This document shows, piece by piece, positions 35,045 through 46,207 of a stretch of 64,000 nt of DNA. A program made the position numbers and the translations under genes. This DNA is from Bacteroides sp. Its GTDB lineage: Bacteria > Bacteroidota > Bacteroidia > Bacteroidales > Muribaculaceae. How positions within the stretch are numbered: the stretch's first letter is position 1; every line of letters begins with the position of its first letter. Below the pieces are notes generated by a model. That model saw nothing but the letters and a program-made list of their open reading frames with translations. It did no database searches and was not told where the DNA came from. The stretch covers positions 782,033 to 846,032 of the forward strand of contig JAMPHF010000002.1 of the NCBI GenBank assembly GCA_023663525.1. The letters are read 5' to 3'.

Positions 35045-36475
35045 ATGGCAAAGAAAAAGAATAAAGGCAAAAGCCAACAGAAAGTTCAGATTTCACCCGA
35101 ACGATTCATGCGGGATAAAGTCCGTAAACTCCCAATCGGGAAATGCTACATATCCTCAGGATGGGAGGAAGGCGGAATAGCAACCATTATCGTGACAAGG
35201 GTACGTCCGGACGGTAACCTGGTCGTCGGTCAATTCCTTGTCGATACTTTCTGTTTAGGCGTAAAAGCAGCCTCCTACCACATCAATGTAGCTGACTATC
35301 GGCTGAAAGAGCAGCTTCGCGAAGCAGATTTTATGAAAGAAACATCCTACGATGAAGTCCACAATATCATCTTCGGAGCCATCAGCTTTGCCGAGGAAGG
35401 AGGCATCAAACCGGCGAAAAATTTTGGAATCGCAGGCTATATTCTTGAAGAAGACACGGACGATATTCCTCTGATTGAATACGAATTTGGAAAGAACGGC
35501 AAACACCTGCTGATCGTGACTGATAACGGCACTGAGCAACAATACATAAACACCTTGAGGCAAAATCTCGGAGACGATTTTAATTACATCCTGCCAAGTG
35601 ACTCAGAGTTCTTAGAGCGTGCGATGGAAAATTTGAAGAAGACAAAGGCCGAAATGGACCGCCATCCGAAAGAGGTGTATTCATACAATTATCCCTCCTA
35701 CCCGGAGACGCTCACAGTGAAAAATCAGTTTATCGCCGACGCATTCCTCTCGGAAGATAATAGCTACGTCCTGCCCAATGATGTCATAGACCGCATACTC
35801 GCCCTTCCGGCCGACGAGGCTGCCGAGGACATTCACAACATAGTGATGTACGTAATCGGCAAGACATACCAAGCTATCAACGATAACGAGGAAACAATTG
35901 AAGAAACAGGAAGTGCCATCGTCCATTCTCTGGTCATGCTCACACAACTCAAGAGCGGGAAAGGTCTCGACACTGTGCTTGAGATAATGCGTCAGACCGG
36001 CGAATTTGCCGACTTCCACCTCGGAGATTACGCACCTGACCTGCTTCCCCCGGCTCTTTATGTCTGTGGACAAAACAATGTCGATGCAATCGAAGCATAC
36101 ATGTATGAACCCGGACTCGATTCATACATGCGCAGCAATGCTCCTGACGCATTGGCAATGATAGCGATCCGCAATCCCGAACGTCGCGGGGAAATAATCG
36201 AGATATTCAGACGGCTTCTGAAATCAATGGTGACAAGGCTACCCAAACAGGAGGGCTGCGACGGACAATTCGCCGGTTTCCTCATGAGTAATCTCATGGA
36301 CATCAAAGCCACTGAACTTGTGCCCGAAATCAAGGATGTTTTTGCCACCGATTGCGTTGATAAGACGGCAGCCGGTGACTGCGAGAAAGTGATTGGCGGT
36401 ATGACCCGGGGTCCAATCTCCGATACGAAATATGCCATCCCGGACGTATACGAATTCTATGAATCCCGCAAGTAA
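35045..36475 (+). CDS. Unrecognised cytoplasmic protein, possibly DUF1186-like C-terminus
   Basis: 476 residues, no signal peptide or membrane helix. The N-terminus is Lys-rich (MAKKKNKGKSQQ). Residues about 25-110 form a domain with a conserved-looking pattern (LPIGKCYISSGWEEGGIATI, then GQFLVDTFCLGVKAA). Residues about 260-420 are helical, HEAT-like, and resemble the DUF1186 type (LLPPALYVCGQNNVDAIEAY). No catalytic motif is recognised. The stop overlaps the start of yjbQ (TAATG), so the two are probably translated together. A tiny overlapping frame starts at 35023 just upstream. I do not assign a function. Confidence 0.75.
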   Translation: MAKKKNKGKSQQKVQISPERFMRDKVRKLPIGKCYISSGWEEGGIATIIVTRVRPDGNLVVGQFLVDTFCLGVKAASYHINVADYRLKEQLREADFMKETSYDEVHNIIFGAISFAEEGGIKPAKNFGIAGYILEEDTDDIPLIEYEFGKNGKHLLIVTDNGTEQQYINTLRQNLGDDFNYILPSDSEFLERAMENLKKTKAEMDRHPKEVYSYNYPSYPETLTVKNQFIADAFLSEDNSYVLPNDVIDRILALPADEAAEDIHNIVMYVIGKTYQAINDNEETIEETGSAIVHSLVMLTQLKSGKGLDTVLEIMRQTGEFADFHLGDYAPDLLPPALYVCGQNNVDAIEAYMYEPGLDSYMRSNAPDALAMIAIRNPERRGEIIEIFRRLLKSMVTRLPKQEGCDGQFAGFLMSNLMDIKATELVPEIKDVFATDCVDKTAAGDCEKVIGGMTRGPISDTKYAIPDVYEFYESRK

Positions 36476-36885
36476 TGGCAAGACAGATTGAATTTTCACT
36501 ACGTCCCTACCCGCGAGGCATACATCTCGTCACCGGTGAAATCATGCGTATGATTCCGGAACTGCCTGAGTGCGGACTGCTGAATCTGCTCATCAAACAC
36601 ACATCGGCAGCTCTCGCGCTGAATGAGAACGCAGACCCTGACGTGCGTCACGACCTCAATGCGATATTCGATAAGCTCGTGCCGGAAAATGCACCATTTT
36701 ATCTGCACACCGATGAGGGCGCGGACGATATGCCGTCACATGCCAAATCAGTACTTGTCGGACCGTCGCTGACCATCCCCATAAGCCACGGGCGGCTCAA
36801 TCTCGGGACGTGGCAGGGGATATATCTGTGTGAGTTCCGTGACTACGGCGGTCCGCGAAAAATTGTAGCGACCATAGTCTCGTGA
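36475..36885 (+). CDS. yjbQ: YjbQ/UPF0047 family protein
   Basis: 136 residues, the usual family length. Motifs of the family are present: LLIKHTSAALALNENADPDV, then HAKSVLVGPSLTIPI and GTWQGIYLCEFRDYGGPR, including the conserved histidines thought to line the active site. Family members have been given a weak thiamine-phosphate-synthase activity, but the true role is unclear. The gene overlaps its upstream neighbour by one base and a bidirectional terminator follows. Confidence 0.93.
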   Translation: MARQIEFSLRPYPRGIHLVTGEIMRMIPELPECGLLNLLIKHTSAALALNENADPDVRHDLNAIFDKLVPENAPFYLHTDEGADDMPSHAKSVLVGPSLTIPISHGRLNLGTWQGIYLCEFRDYGGPRKIVATIVS

Positions 36886-36933
36886 CATGACGCACAAACA
36901 GATTACGCAAGCTGAACAAATACACATTAAAAG

Positions 36934-36965
36934 AGGCCAATGGGACAGCATCGTCTCATTGGCCT
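36934..36965. terminator. Bidirectional terminator between yjbQ and pgk
   Basis: AGGCCAATGGGAC (36934-36946) pairs with GTCTCATTGGCCT (36953-36965), a 13-base stem with one G-T wobble and a six-base loop. The plus strand continues GCAAATTTT and the minus strand CTTTTAAT, serving converging genes. Confidence 0.85.
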
Positions 36966-37000
36966 GCAAATTTTCATTCTATGAACAATATGCAATGATA

Positions 37001-38257
37001 TTACTTCTCAGATCCGCGAATGGCAGCGATACCGGGAAGTTCCTTGCCCTCGATGGCTTCAAGAAGCGCGCCACCACCGGTCGATACGTAGCTAACCTTG
37101 TCGGCAAGACCGAACTTGTTGATACATGCCACAGAGTCGCCACCGCCGACGAGCGAGAATGCGCCCTTTTCGGTAGCCTCAACGATAGCATCGGCAATTG
37201 CGCGTGATCCGGCTGTGAAATTGTCAAATTCAAACACACCGGCAGGACCGTTCCAGAGGATTGTCTTCGCATCCTTGATGGCATTGGCAAAGAGTTCGCG
37301 GGTGACGGGACCTGCATCGAGACCTTCCCATTCGTCAGGAATATCCATGCATGAAACCACCATTGTGTTTGCATCGTTGCTGAAATCATCAGCAGCCACG
37401 CAGTCTGTGCCGAGCACGAGGTTCACACCCTTCTGCTTAGCCTTCTCGATGATGTCGAGAGCGAGGTCGAGCTTGTCGTTCTCGCAGATTGACTTGCCGA
37501 CTTTGCCACCCTTGGCCTTGGCAAAAGTATAGGTCATGCCACCGCAGAGGATGAGATTGTCAACCTTGTCCATGAGATTCTCGATGATACCGATCTTGGT
37601 CGATACTTTTGAGCCACCCATGATTGCGGTGAACGGACGCTTGATGTCCTTGAGGATTGCATCGACAGCGTTGACTTCCTTCTCCATGAGATAGCCGAGC
37701 ATTTTTGAATCCTTATCGAAATAGTCAGCGATGACAGCGGTTGAAGCGTGACGGCGGTGTGCGGTGCCGAAAGCATCGTTCACGTAAACGTCAGCGTATG
37801 AAGCGAGAGTCTTTGCAAACTCTTTCTGACGCTCTTTCATCTCCTTCTTGGCGGCATCATAGCCGGGATCTTCCTTATCGATACCCACGGGCTTGCCTTC
37901 CTCCTCGGGGTGGAAACGGAGATTCTCAAGGAGAAGCACCTGACCCGGCTTGAGGTTTGCAGCCTGCTCCGATGCCTTGGCGCAATCCTCGGCAAACTGA
38001 ACTTCTGTCCCGAGATACTTGCTGACCGCATCCTTGATCTGTGCAAGCGACATTTTGGGATTGACTTTGCCTTTCGGCTTGCCCATGTGGCTCATGATGA
38101 TGAGACTGCCACCATCGGCGAGAATCTTTTTGAGTGTGGGAAGCGCACCACGGATACGGGTATCGTCTGTAATCTTACCGTTTTCGTCCAGAGGCACATT
38201 GAAGTCCACGCGGACAATGGCTTTCTTGCCGTTGAAATTGTACTGATCGATAGTCAT
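37001..38257 (-). CDS. pgk: Phosphoglycerate kinase
   Basis: 418 residues, full length. It transfers phosphate between 1,3-bisphosphoglycerate and ADP in glycolysis. N-terminal substrate motif [20 protein letters not shown], the basic-patch motif [13 protein letters not shown], the hinge region [14 protein letters not shown] and the C-terminal nucleotide motif [16 protein letters not shown] are all intact. It has its own promoter and is monocistronic. Confidence 0.98.
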   Translation of the reverse strand: MTIDQYNFNGKKAIVRVDFNVPLDENGKITDDTRIRGALPTLKKILADGGSLIIMSHMGKPKGKVNPKMSLAQIKDAVSKYLGTEVQFAEDCAKASEQAANLKPGQVLLLENLRFHPEEEGKPVGIDKEDPGYDAAKKEMKERQKEFAKTLASYADVYVNDAFGTAHRRHASTAVIADYFDKDSKMLGYLMEKEVNAVDAILKDIKRPFTAIMGGSKVSTKIGIIENLMDKVDNLILCGGMTYTFAKAKGGKVGKSICENDKLDLALDIIEKAKQKGVNLVLGTDCVAADDFSNDANTMVVSCMDIPDEWEGLDAGPVTRELFANAIKDAKTILWNGPAGVFEFDNFTAGSRAIADAIVEATEKGAFSLVGGGDSVACINKFGLADKVSYVSTGGGALLEAIEGKELPGIAAIRGSEK

Positions 38258-38293
38258 TTCAAATGTGTATTTATAATGTTGTTTTCAACAGCG

Positions 38294-38324
38294 CAAAATT
38301 AATGAAAAAATTCTTTAATCGCAA
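38294..38324 (-). promoter_or_regulatory. pgk promoter
   Basis: TTG at 38324-38322, exactly 20 bases, then TAATTTTG at 38301-38294 on the minus strand; start near 38288 and a leader of about 30 bases. Confidence 0.75.
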
Positions 38325-38396
38325 TTGTTTCAGCAACATTTATATGGTTAGTGACGATAAAAAAATAACTTAAAAGATGAAATGAGGCATAGGAGG

Positions 38397-39839
38397 TCAG
38401 TGGTCGCCGGTTTCATCCTGCGGGGAAGCCGCCGGGAGGAAGCGCGCGAGGAGGAAGTAGCCCAGCAGTCCCGCAAGCAGCGACCCCACGACTATACCGA
38501 GCTTCGCATCATTGAGCAGTGCAAGCTGCCCGGCATCGCCATCGCCAAACGACAGATTGGCAATGAACAGCGACACCGTGAAACCAATACCGCCAAGCAT
38601 CGATATGGCTGCAATCATCTTCCAGTTTGATTTGTCGGGCATTGGAGCCAACTTCAGTTTCACCGTAAACCATGAGAACAGGAATATACCGACAAATTTC
38701 CCGACCACGAGTCCGACAATTATCGCCAGGCTGATTCCCGAGACAATGGTGAGCGGATTCATGTCGAGAAGATAGATACCGGCATTAGCGAATGCAAACA
38801 GCGGGATGATAATATAGTTTACCATCGGGTGCAGGGAGTCCTCAAGGTCCTGAAGGGGGGAGATGACTTTGTCAGACGCGCTCTCAATCTCCTTCAGCCA
38901 ATCCATTTCCTCATGATTCAGCAACTTTCCCTGACCGAGATCCTCGTCGTCGGCCTCATTGAAGTTACGTATTGACCGACGGATTATCTTGACATATTTT
39001 CCGGGGGCATAGACAGGGACAGACGGAACGCAGAACGCCACAAGCACTCCCGCTATCGTCGGATGGATGCCGGAATTCAGGACGAAGAACCACACAAGTC
39101 CACCGAAAAGCATATAGAAAATCTTGCTCTGGATTTTCAGCAGACCTCCCCCGACCACGAGCACTACCAGGCCGATAGCGGCATAGCCGATGAAAGCAAG
39201 ATCGATGTGTGTGGAATAGAACGCCGCAATCACGATGATACCACCGATGTCATCGACAACGGCGAGCGTAGTGAGGAAAATCTTCAGTGACAACGGAACA
39301 CGCGAGCCGAGGATGGCAAGCACGCCAAGAGAAAATGCAATGTCCGTGGCCATAGGGATCGCCGCACCATCAATGAAGTCAGTCCCTGCGGCAAAAATCA
39401 TGAAAAGCCCTACGGGGAAAATCATGCCTCCGACCGCACCCATTATCGGCAGCAGTGCCTGACGGAATGAGGAGAGTTCACCGACCAGCACCTCTCTTTT
39501 TATCTCCAGACCAATGGTGAAGAAAAACAGAGCCATGAGTGCGTCATTGATGAACTGCAGCACCGTCATCGGATGACCTGCATGGGAGAAGATGTTGAAA
39601 TCGCCGACCTGCAGCCTCATCTCCTGATTCCAAAAATCGGAATACAGGTCATTGATTCCCGGTATGTTCGCCACAATGAGAGCGAGAATGGTCGCAAGAA
39701 TCAATACATTGCCGCCCGAGGCATGATGACGCAATGCCTGCCGGGCAGAATAAAAAATATGGTGGGCAAAACCACCCGATTCAAAATCAGACGGATTATG
39801 ATCAGTCTTCGATGCGGACGTTGGAACGTGGGTTGACAT
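38397..39839 (-). CDS. nhaA: Na+/H+ antiporter NhaA
   Basis: 480 residues, with about 12 membrane helices. NhaA trades external H+ for internal Na+ and keeps pH and sodium in balance. The conserved MALFFFTIGLEIKREVLVGE and the paired aspartates in TLAVVDDIGGIIVIAAFYS are present, as is the GIGFTVSLFIANLSF motif. The protein is longer than E. coli NhaA (388) because of an extra hydrophilic loop (about 275-330, DEDLGQGKLLNHEEMDWLKE), a feature of many Bacteroidetes members. It works on the same ion as the NQR pump. Confidence 0.96.
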   Translation of the reverse strand: MSTHVPTSASKTDHNPSDFESGGFAHHIFYSARQALRHHASGGNVLILATILALIVANIPGINDLYSDFWNQEMRLQVGDFNIFSHAGHPMTVLQFINDALMALFFFTIGLEIKREVLVGELSSFRQALLPIMGAVGGMIFPVGLFMIFAAGTDFIDGAAIPMATDIAFSLGVLAILGSRVPLSLKIFLTTLAVVDDIGGIIVIAAFYSTHIDLAFIGYAAIGLVVLVVGGGLLKIQSKIFYMLFGGLVWFFVLNSGIHPTIAGVLVAFCVPSVPVYAPGKYVKIIRRSIRNFNEADDEDLGQGKLLNHEEMDWLKEIESASDKVISPLQDLEDSLHPMVNYIIIPLFAFANAGIYLLDMNPLTIVSGISLAIIVGLVVGKFVGIFLFSWFTVKLKLAPMPDKSNWKMIAAISMLGGIGFTVSLFIANLSFGDGDAGQLALLNDAKLGIVVGSLLAGLLGYFLLARFLPAASPQDETGDH

Positions 39840-39856
39840 ACTAAACTCTAAATTAA

Positions 39857-39896
39857 CGACGGATTGTCAAGATTATATATCCTTAACAATCCGTCG
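39857..39896 (-). terminator. Terminator downstream of the DoxX-like gene
   Basis: Perfect 11-base arms CGACGGATTGT (39857-39867) and ACAATCCGTCG (39886-39896), located between the DoxX-like stop and the nhaA start on the minus strand. Confidence 0.65.
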
Positions 39897-39923
39897 CAAT
39901 TTAAAGTTGAGTTGTTTGACCAT

Positions 39924-41279
39924 TCATTCTTGCCCTTTAGGAGCATTTTCTGCGGTATCGCCATCCGCAGTCTCATGATGAGACCACTGCCGGGTGTGTT
40001 TGCGGCGGCGGATATGCCACGCGACGAGGCGACCGCTGCGGTCAAGCATCATAATTATAAAAATTATACCGGCAAATGTGATGGATGTGACATAGAGGAT
40101 ATATGTCGGCTCCGGATCAAGCGCATGAAGGAGCTGTCCGGGAGGTGTCCCGGTGAGGGCTGAATATGAGATTGAGCCGACCGTACGCTTCCACACCACG
40201 ACTCCCTCATGGAGATATATGATGGCGGCTTTTCCCCGCGCAAGCTCCTTGATCATAGTTGGCTCGGCACTGTATATCGGATATGATGCCATAGAGATGT
40301 CACGCCACCAATCAATATCGTCATCATCACCGTTGACGAGAGCCACCATCGATCCCCCGCGACCGGTCATATAGTCATTGAGTTCATTGAGCAGATAGGT
40401 GTACGACAAATCAACCCCGCGAAGGTCCGGCACGGTGACAAGAAACTGGTCGGTAGTCGGGTCGATGATGTCAGCGGCTATATCCTCACCGTCAACAATC
40501 ACGGAGAAACCGTCGGCCATCTCCTCATTTCCACCACCGATCACCTTGCGGTCAACAAAAGTCCATGTCGAATCCGGCAGACTGTCGATGGTAAACGACC
40601 GGCGTTCACCATCCTTCTCATATATGAACTCATAGTCCACATCCGATGCTGAATCATCATCATCGTCAGACGGCAGCAACGACACTCCCGGCGCAAAGCG
40701 GCGGAAATCAATCAGAGGCTGAATGTTGAATCCTATCAATGAGATTATCACTATATAAAGCGAGACGAGTCCGCCGACAATCCACTGCACGTAGGGGTTA
40801 AAAAGTCCATCGACACGCGAATTGAACATGAGCAGATAGACAAGAAGCAGCGTGATGAAGATATTCTTGACAAACGTAGCCGTATTGGAGAGAATGATGA
40901 AATCTCCGAAACACCCACAGTCGGCCACGGGATCAGCCATAGCAATATAGAGTGTCAGCGGGAGCATGAAAGCCATCATCAAAGTCAGCAGCCATACCGC
41001 CACACGTCGATAACAGCCGAGAAGCACCAAGCATCCGAGCACAAACTCCACCCCGCCGAGCGCGAAAGCCGCAAGTATTTCAAGCGACGAAGGGACATCA
41101 AGCCCCCATACATCGATGTACTCGGCTATCTTATAGAAGCTACCCCAGGGATCGATGCTCTTGACAAAGCCCGAAAGGATGAATGTCGATCCGATGATGA
41201 CACGGACCAACCACACAAGAGCCGGATGATAGATCACATCAATCCTGCGCGGTGAGCTTGATGATTGCGAAGACGGCAT
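39924..41279 (-). CDS. DoxX/MauE-like membrane protein (BT_3928 type)
   Basis: 451 residues. The N-terminal half is a four-helix DoxX/MauE-like module (VWLVRVIIGSTFILSGFVKS, then ALGGVEFVLGCLVLLG) with a conserved CGCFGD motif after the second helix pair. A hydrophilic central domain (about 185-400) faces the periplasm, followed by one more helix (SITFAGIIFIIMMLD) and a basic tail. MauE-like proteins often take part in disulphide or redox chemistry, but no CxxC thioredoxin site is seen in the central domain. It overlaps the DUF1599 gene by 41 bases and is co-transcribed with it. Confidence 0.8.
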   Translation of the reverse strand: MPSSQSSSSPRRIDVIYHPALVWLVRVIIGSTFILSGFVKSIDPWGSFYKIAEYIDVWGLDVPSSLEILAAFALGGVEFVLGCLVLLGCYRRVAVWLLTLMMAFMLPLTLYIAMADPVADCGCFGDFIILSNTATFVKNIFITLLLVYLLMFNSRVDGLFNPYVQWIVGGLVSLYIVIISLIGFNIQPLIDFRRFAPGVSLLPSDDDDDSASDVDYEFIYEKDGERRSFTIDSLPDSTWTFVDRKVIGGGNEEMADGFSVIVDGEDIAADIIDPTTDQFLVTVPDLRGVDLSYTYLLNELNDYMTGRGGSMVALVNGDDDDIDWWRDISMASYPIYSAEPTMIKELARGKAAIIYLHEGVVVWKRTVGSISYSALTGTPPGQLLHALDPEPTYILYVTSITFAGIIFIIMMLDRSGRLVAWHIRRRKHTRQWSHHETADGDTAENAPKGQE

Positions 41280-41796
41280 AGTTGATTATGTCCATATAGT
41301 TCGAGTCAATGCCCTCGGAGACGATAGTGTTGCCACCGTTGCCCTCAATCTCCTTCACGCGCTGGAGTTTGGTCAGAATGAAATCCGTGTAGGAGTTCAC
41401 CCTCATTCCCCGCCATGCATCGCCATAATCATGGGTCTTCGCCTCCATCAGGCGGCGTGACTCATCGGCGTAACGGTCATAGAGCCTGACAGCTTCTTCG
41501 TTGCTGATGTCAGACTCATCGGCATAGCCGAGCTGAAGTTGAATGAGACCGATAATGCCATAGTTGACAATGGCCATGAACTCGCCGAGAATACCCTCGT
41601 CAATCATAGCCTCGCCCTCCTCAAGAGTGCGGATGCGTTTGGCCTTGATATAGAGTTGGTCAGTGATTGAACGCGGACGCATGATGCGCCACGACGCACC
41701 ATAATCCGAAAGTTTATCGACAAAGACCGAACGGCAAGCCTTGAGGGCACAGTCAAACTGCTGAAGGGTCGAGGGAGCGGATTGATTTGAATTCAT
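41239..41796 (-). CDS. DUF1599 protein with duplicated domain
   Basis: 185 residues built from two copies of one helical domain: about 15-80 (VDKLSDYGASWRIMRPRS...IKAKRIRTLEEGE) and about 110-180 (EAKTHDYGDAWRGMRVNS...TKLQRVKEIEGNG). Shared pattern: DYGxxWRxMR, then a Lys-Arg helix, then EG...NYxIxxIxxL. The family has been called nucleotide-modification associated; its reaction is not established. An upstream in-frame ATG at 41826 lies inside the terminator of the preceding gene, so the ATG at 41796 (MNSNQSAPSTLQQ) is preferred. Confidence 0.85.
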   Translation of the reverse strand: MNSNQSAPSTLQQFDCALKACRSVFVDKLSDYGASWRIMRPRSITDQLYIKAKRIRTLEEGEAMIDEGILGEFMAIVNYGIIGLIQLQLGYADESDISNEEAVRLYDRYADESRRLMEAKTHDYGDAWRGMRVNSYTDFILTKLQRVKEIEGNGGNTIVSEGIDSNYMDIINYAVFAIIKLTAQD

Positions 41797-41807
41797 CGTA
41801 TGACCTA

Positions 41808-41869
41808 AAAAAAAAGACCGTGACATGACAGAGAAGTGAATCGACTTCCGATGTCAGGTCACAGTCTGT
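41808..41869 (-). terminator. Terminator of the TPR gene
   Basis: On the minus strand GAC-GTGAC-TGACA pairs with TGTCA-GTCAC-GTC around an inner GAAGT/ACTTC hairpin, followed by nine T residues (41816-41808). It lies about 20 bases past the TPR stop and just before the DUF1599 start. Confidence 0.85.
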
Positions 41870-41889
41870 TTATTTTACTGTTTTATATC

Positions 41890-43116
41890 TCATTGACCGA
41901 GGAGACCTTCAACACGGAGGAGGTTGTCGCCATCGTTGAGGACATAGTAGATGTTCTTGAGGTAACGGAGTGCATCCATCTGCTCATTGTCGAGCTGATA
42001 TGCTTTCTCAAGATACTTGGCAGCCTCAAGGATAACGGGACGCATGGTCTCGTAGTTGTACTTGTTGTACTCCTGCTGCGACATATCTGCAGCGGCTTGG
42101 TCGAGTTTGTCATATTCCTGGACGAGTGCACGGCCATAGTAGAAGTTGTTGAGGGCGTTCTCGCCGTCGAGTTCCACAGCCTTCTGATATGCGTCCTTTG
42201 CACCGGCCATGTCCTCCTGCTGTTCGAGGAGCACTCCGAGCGAGAGGTAGTATGCGCTGTTGTTGGGGTTGGAGGCGATTGCATCGTTGAGCATGGTCTT
42301 TGCCTTGTCAAATTCCTTGGAATCGATGTAGCTGTTGACGATGCGCTGGAGGAACTTGGGATCTGAAGTGCCGAACTTGTCGAGAGCGAGCTGAGAATAT
42401 TTGAGCTTGCGTGCCTCATCGGGAATCTGATATGCCACACTGTAAGCATAGTCGTAGGCAGTGGGGTCGTCATAGCCGATAGTGAGGAGCTGGTCGAAAG
42501 CTGCAGCAGCTTCCTGAAGCATCTCAGCCTGCCATGCTGCAAGAGCGGCATTGTAGACAATCTGCGAGAGAGTAGAGTCGGGAAGTGCAGCGGGAGCGTT
42601 CTTGCCGAGACGGGCATTTCCGTGAATCGTAATATAGTCGTTGAAAGCCTCGTAAGCCTTCTTATAGTCGTGAGCGTCCCAGTAGGTGGAGCCTGCGTTC
42701 AGGAAATCATTGGCATGACCTGAAATCTGGCTGGCAATATCCTTTGAGAATTTAGTCTTCACCTTACCCTTTGCATCAACGACAGTGTCAACGGCAAGAG
42801 CCTTCATGCCGAAATTGTAGCCATCAAGGAGGGCGTTGCTCATGTCAACCATGTTGACATCCTGACCGAAGGTCTTCTTGGCGAAAAGATCGTCGTAGAG
42901 TTTGAAACCGGCTTTACCGGGAATCCAGTAAGTATTGGCATCCTTGTCAGTTTCAGGATTTGAGAATGCCGGGGTGATGACATTGAGAGCCTTCTCGTAG
43001 GCAGCATAGCTGTCAGCACTCTTGAATGCTTTCTCAGCCTCCTTGACAACGGCAACCTGTGCAGTCATTGAAGCGGCTGTGAGAAGCCCAACGCTTAAGA
43101 CGCAGATTTTTTTCAT
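41890..43116 (-). CDS. Exported tetratricopeptide-repeat protein
   Basis: 408 residues with a signal peptide (MKKICVLSVGLLTAASMTAQ). Tetratricopeptide repeats are visible, clearest at about 270-340 (AYYLSLGVLLEQQEDMAGAK, then ALNNFYYGRALVQEYDKLDQ). TPR proteins serve as binding scaffolds; the partner is unknown. It lies just downstream of gyrA on the same strand (50 bases), but no promoter was recognised in that gap, so it may be co-transcribed. I recall the gyrA-TPR order from other Bacteroidales. Confidence 0.88.
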   Translation of the reverse strand: MKKICVLSVGLLTAASMTAQVAVVKEAEKAFKSADSYAAYEKALNVITPAFSNPETDKDANTYWIPGKAGFKLYDDLFAKKTFGQDVNMVDMSNALLDGYNFGMKALAVDTVVDAKGKVKTKFSKDIASQISGHANDFLNAGSTYWDAHDYKKAYEAFNDYITIHGNARLGKNAPAALPDSTLSQIVYNAALAAWQAEMLQEAAAAFDQLLTIGYDDPTAYDYAYSVAYQIPDEARKLKYSQLALDKFGTSDPKFLQRIVNSYIDSKEFDKAKTMLNDAIASNPNNSAYYLSLGVLLEQQEDMAGAKDAYQKAVELDGENALNNFYYGRALVQEYDKLDQAAADMSQQEYNKYNYETMRPVILEAAKYLEKAYQLDNEQMDALRYLKNIYYVLNDGDNLLRVEGLLGQ

Positions 43117-43166
43117 AATAGATTTTAGTATTTAGGTGGGTATTTTAAATTTTTAAGGTAAGGTCA

Positions 43167-45809
<2,643 letters not shown>

Positions 45810-45945
45810 AGCTTTTACAGTGCGGAGGCCGGAAATACACGGCATGAGTCCTGAAACGTGCGGGCAATGCGACCTCTTTCAAAAAACTTAATCTTACTAT
45901 ATTAATAATGTGTAATTGGAGAAATCGCCTAAGGATTTTTCCCGA

Positions 45946-45953
45946 CAAAGGTA
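45946..45953 (-). promoter_or_regulatory. -7 element of gyrA
   Basis: TACCTTTG on the minus strand about 135 bases before the gyrA ATG; no clear -33 match. A plus-strand TATCTTTG at 45975-45982 faces clpC but also lacks a good -33. Confidence 0.4.
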
Positions 45954-46031
45954 AGAAATATTTTGCAAAAATCGTATCTTTGCACGGTAAGAAATGTTTT
46001 TTAATTGTTATTATAATATCATGACCGACTT

Positions 46032-46046
46032 TGGCACAGTTTTTGT
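46032..46046 (+). promoter_or_regulatory. Sigma-54-like promoter upstream of clpC
   Basis: TGGCAC (46032-46037), five bases, TTGT (46043-46046): the same pattern as at clpB. A second TGGCAC at 46081 has only TTCA at the matching place. The clpC ATG is about 160 bases downstream. No gene is visible in 45810-46207. Confidence 0.5.
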
Positions 46047-46207
46047 AGTATATATAGACTGCCAAGCTTGTCTGAAACTATGGCACAACTTTTCAGTCAG
46101 TACGGACAACACATACAATTCATCTCTCACTCAATGCGGAAACCCACGGCGCGATGTCCCCGCCAAGGAACGCAATTCACCACTTAACAAAGAAAGGTAC
46201 AATCAAG

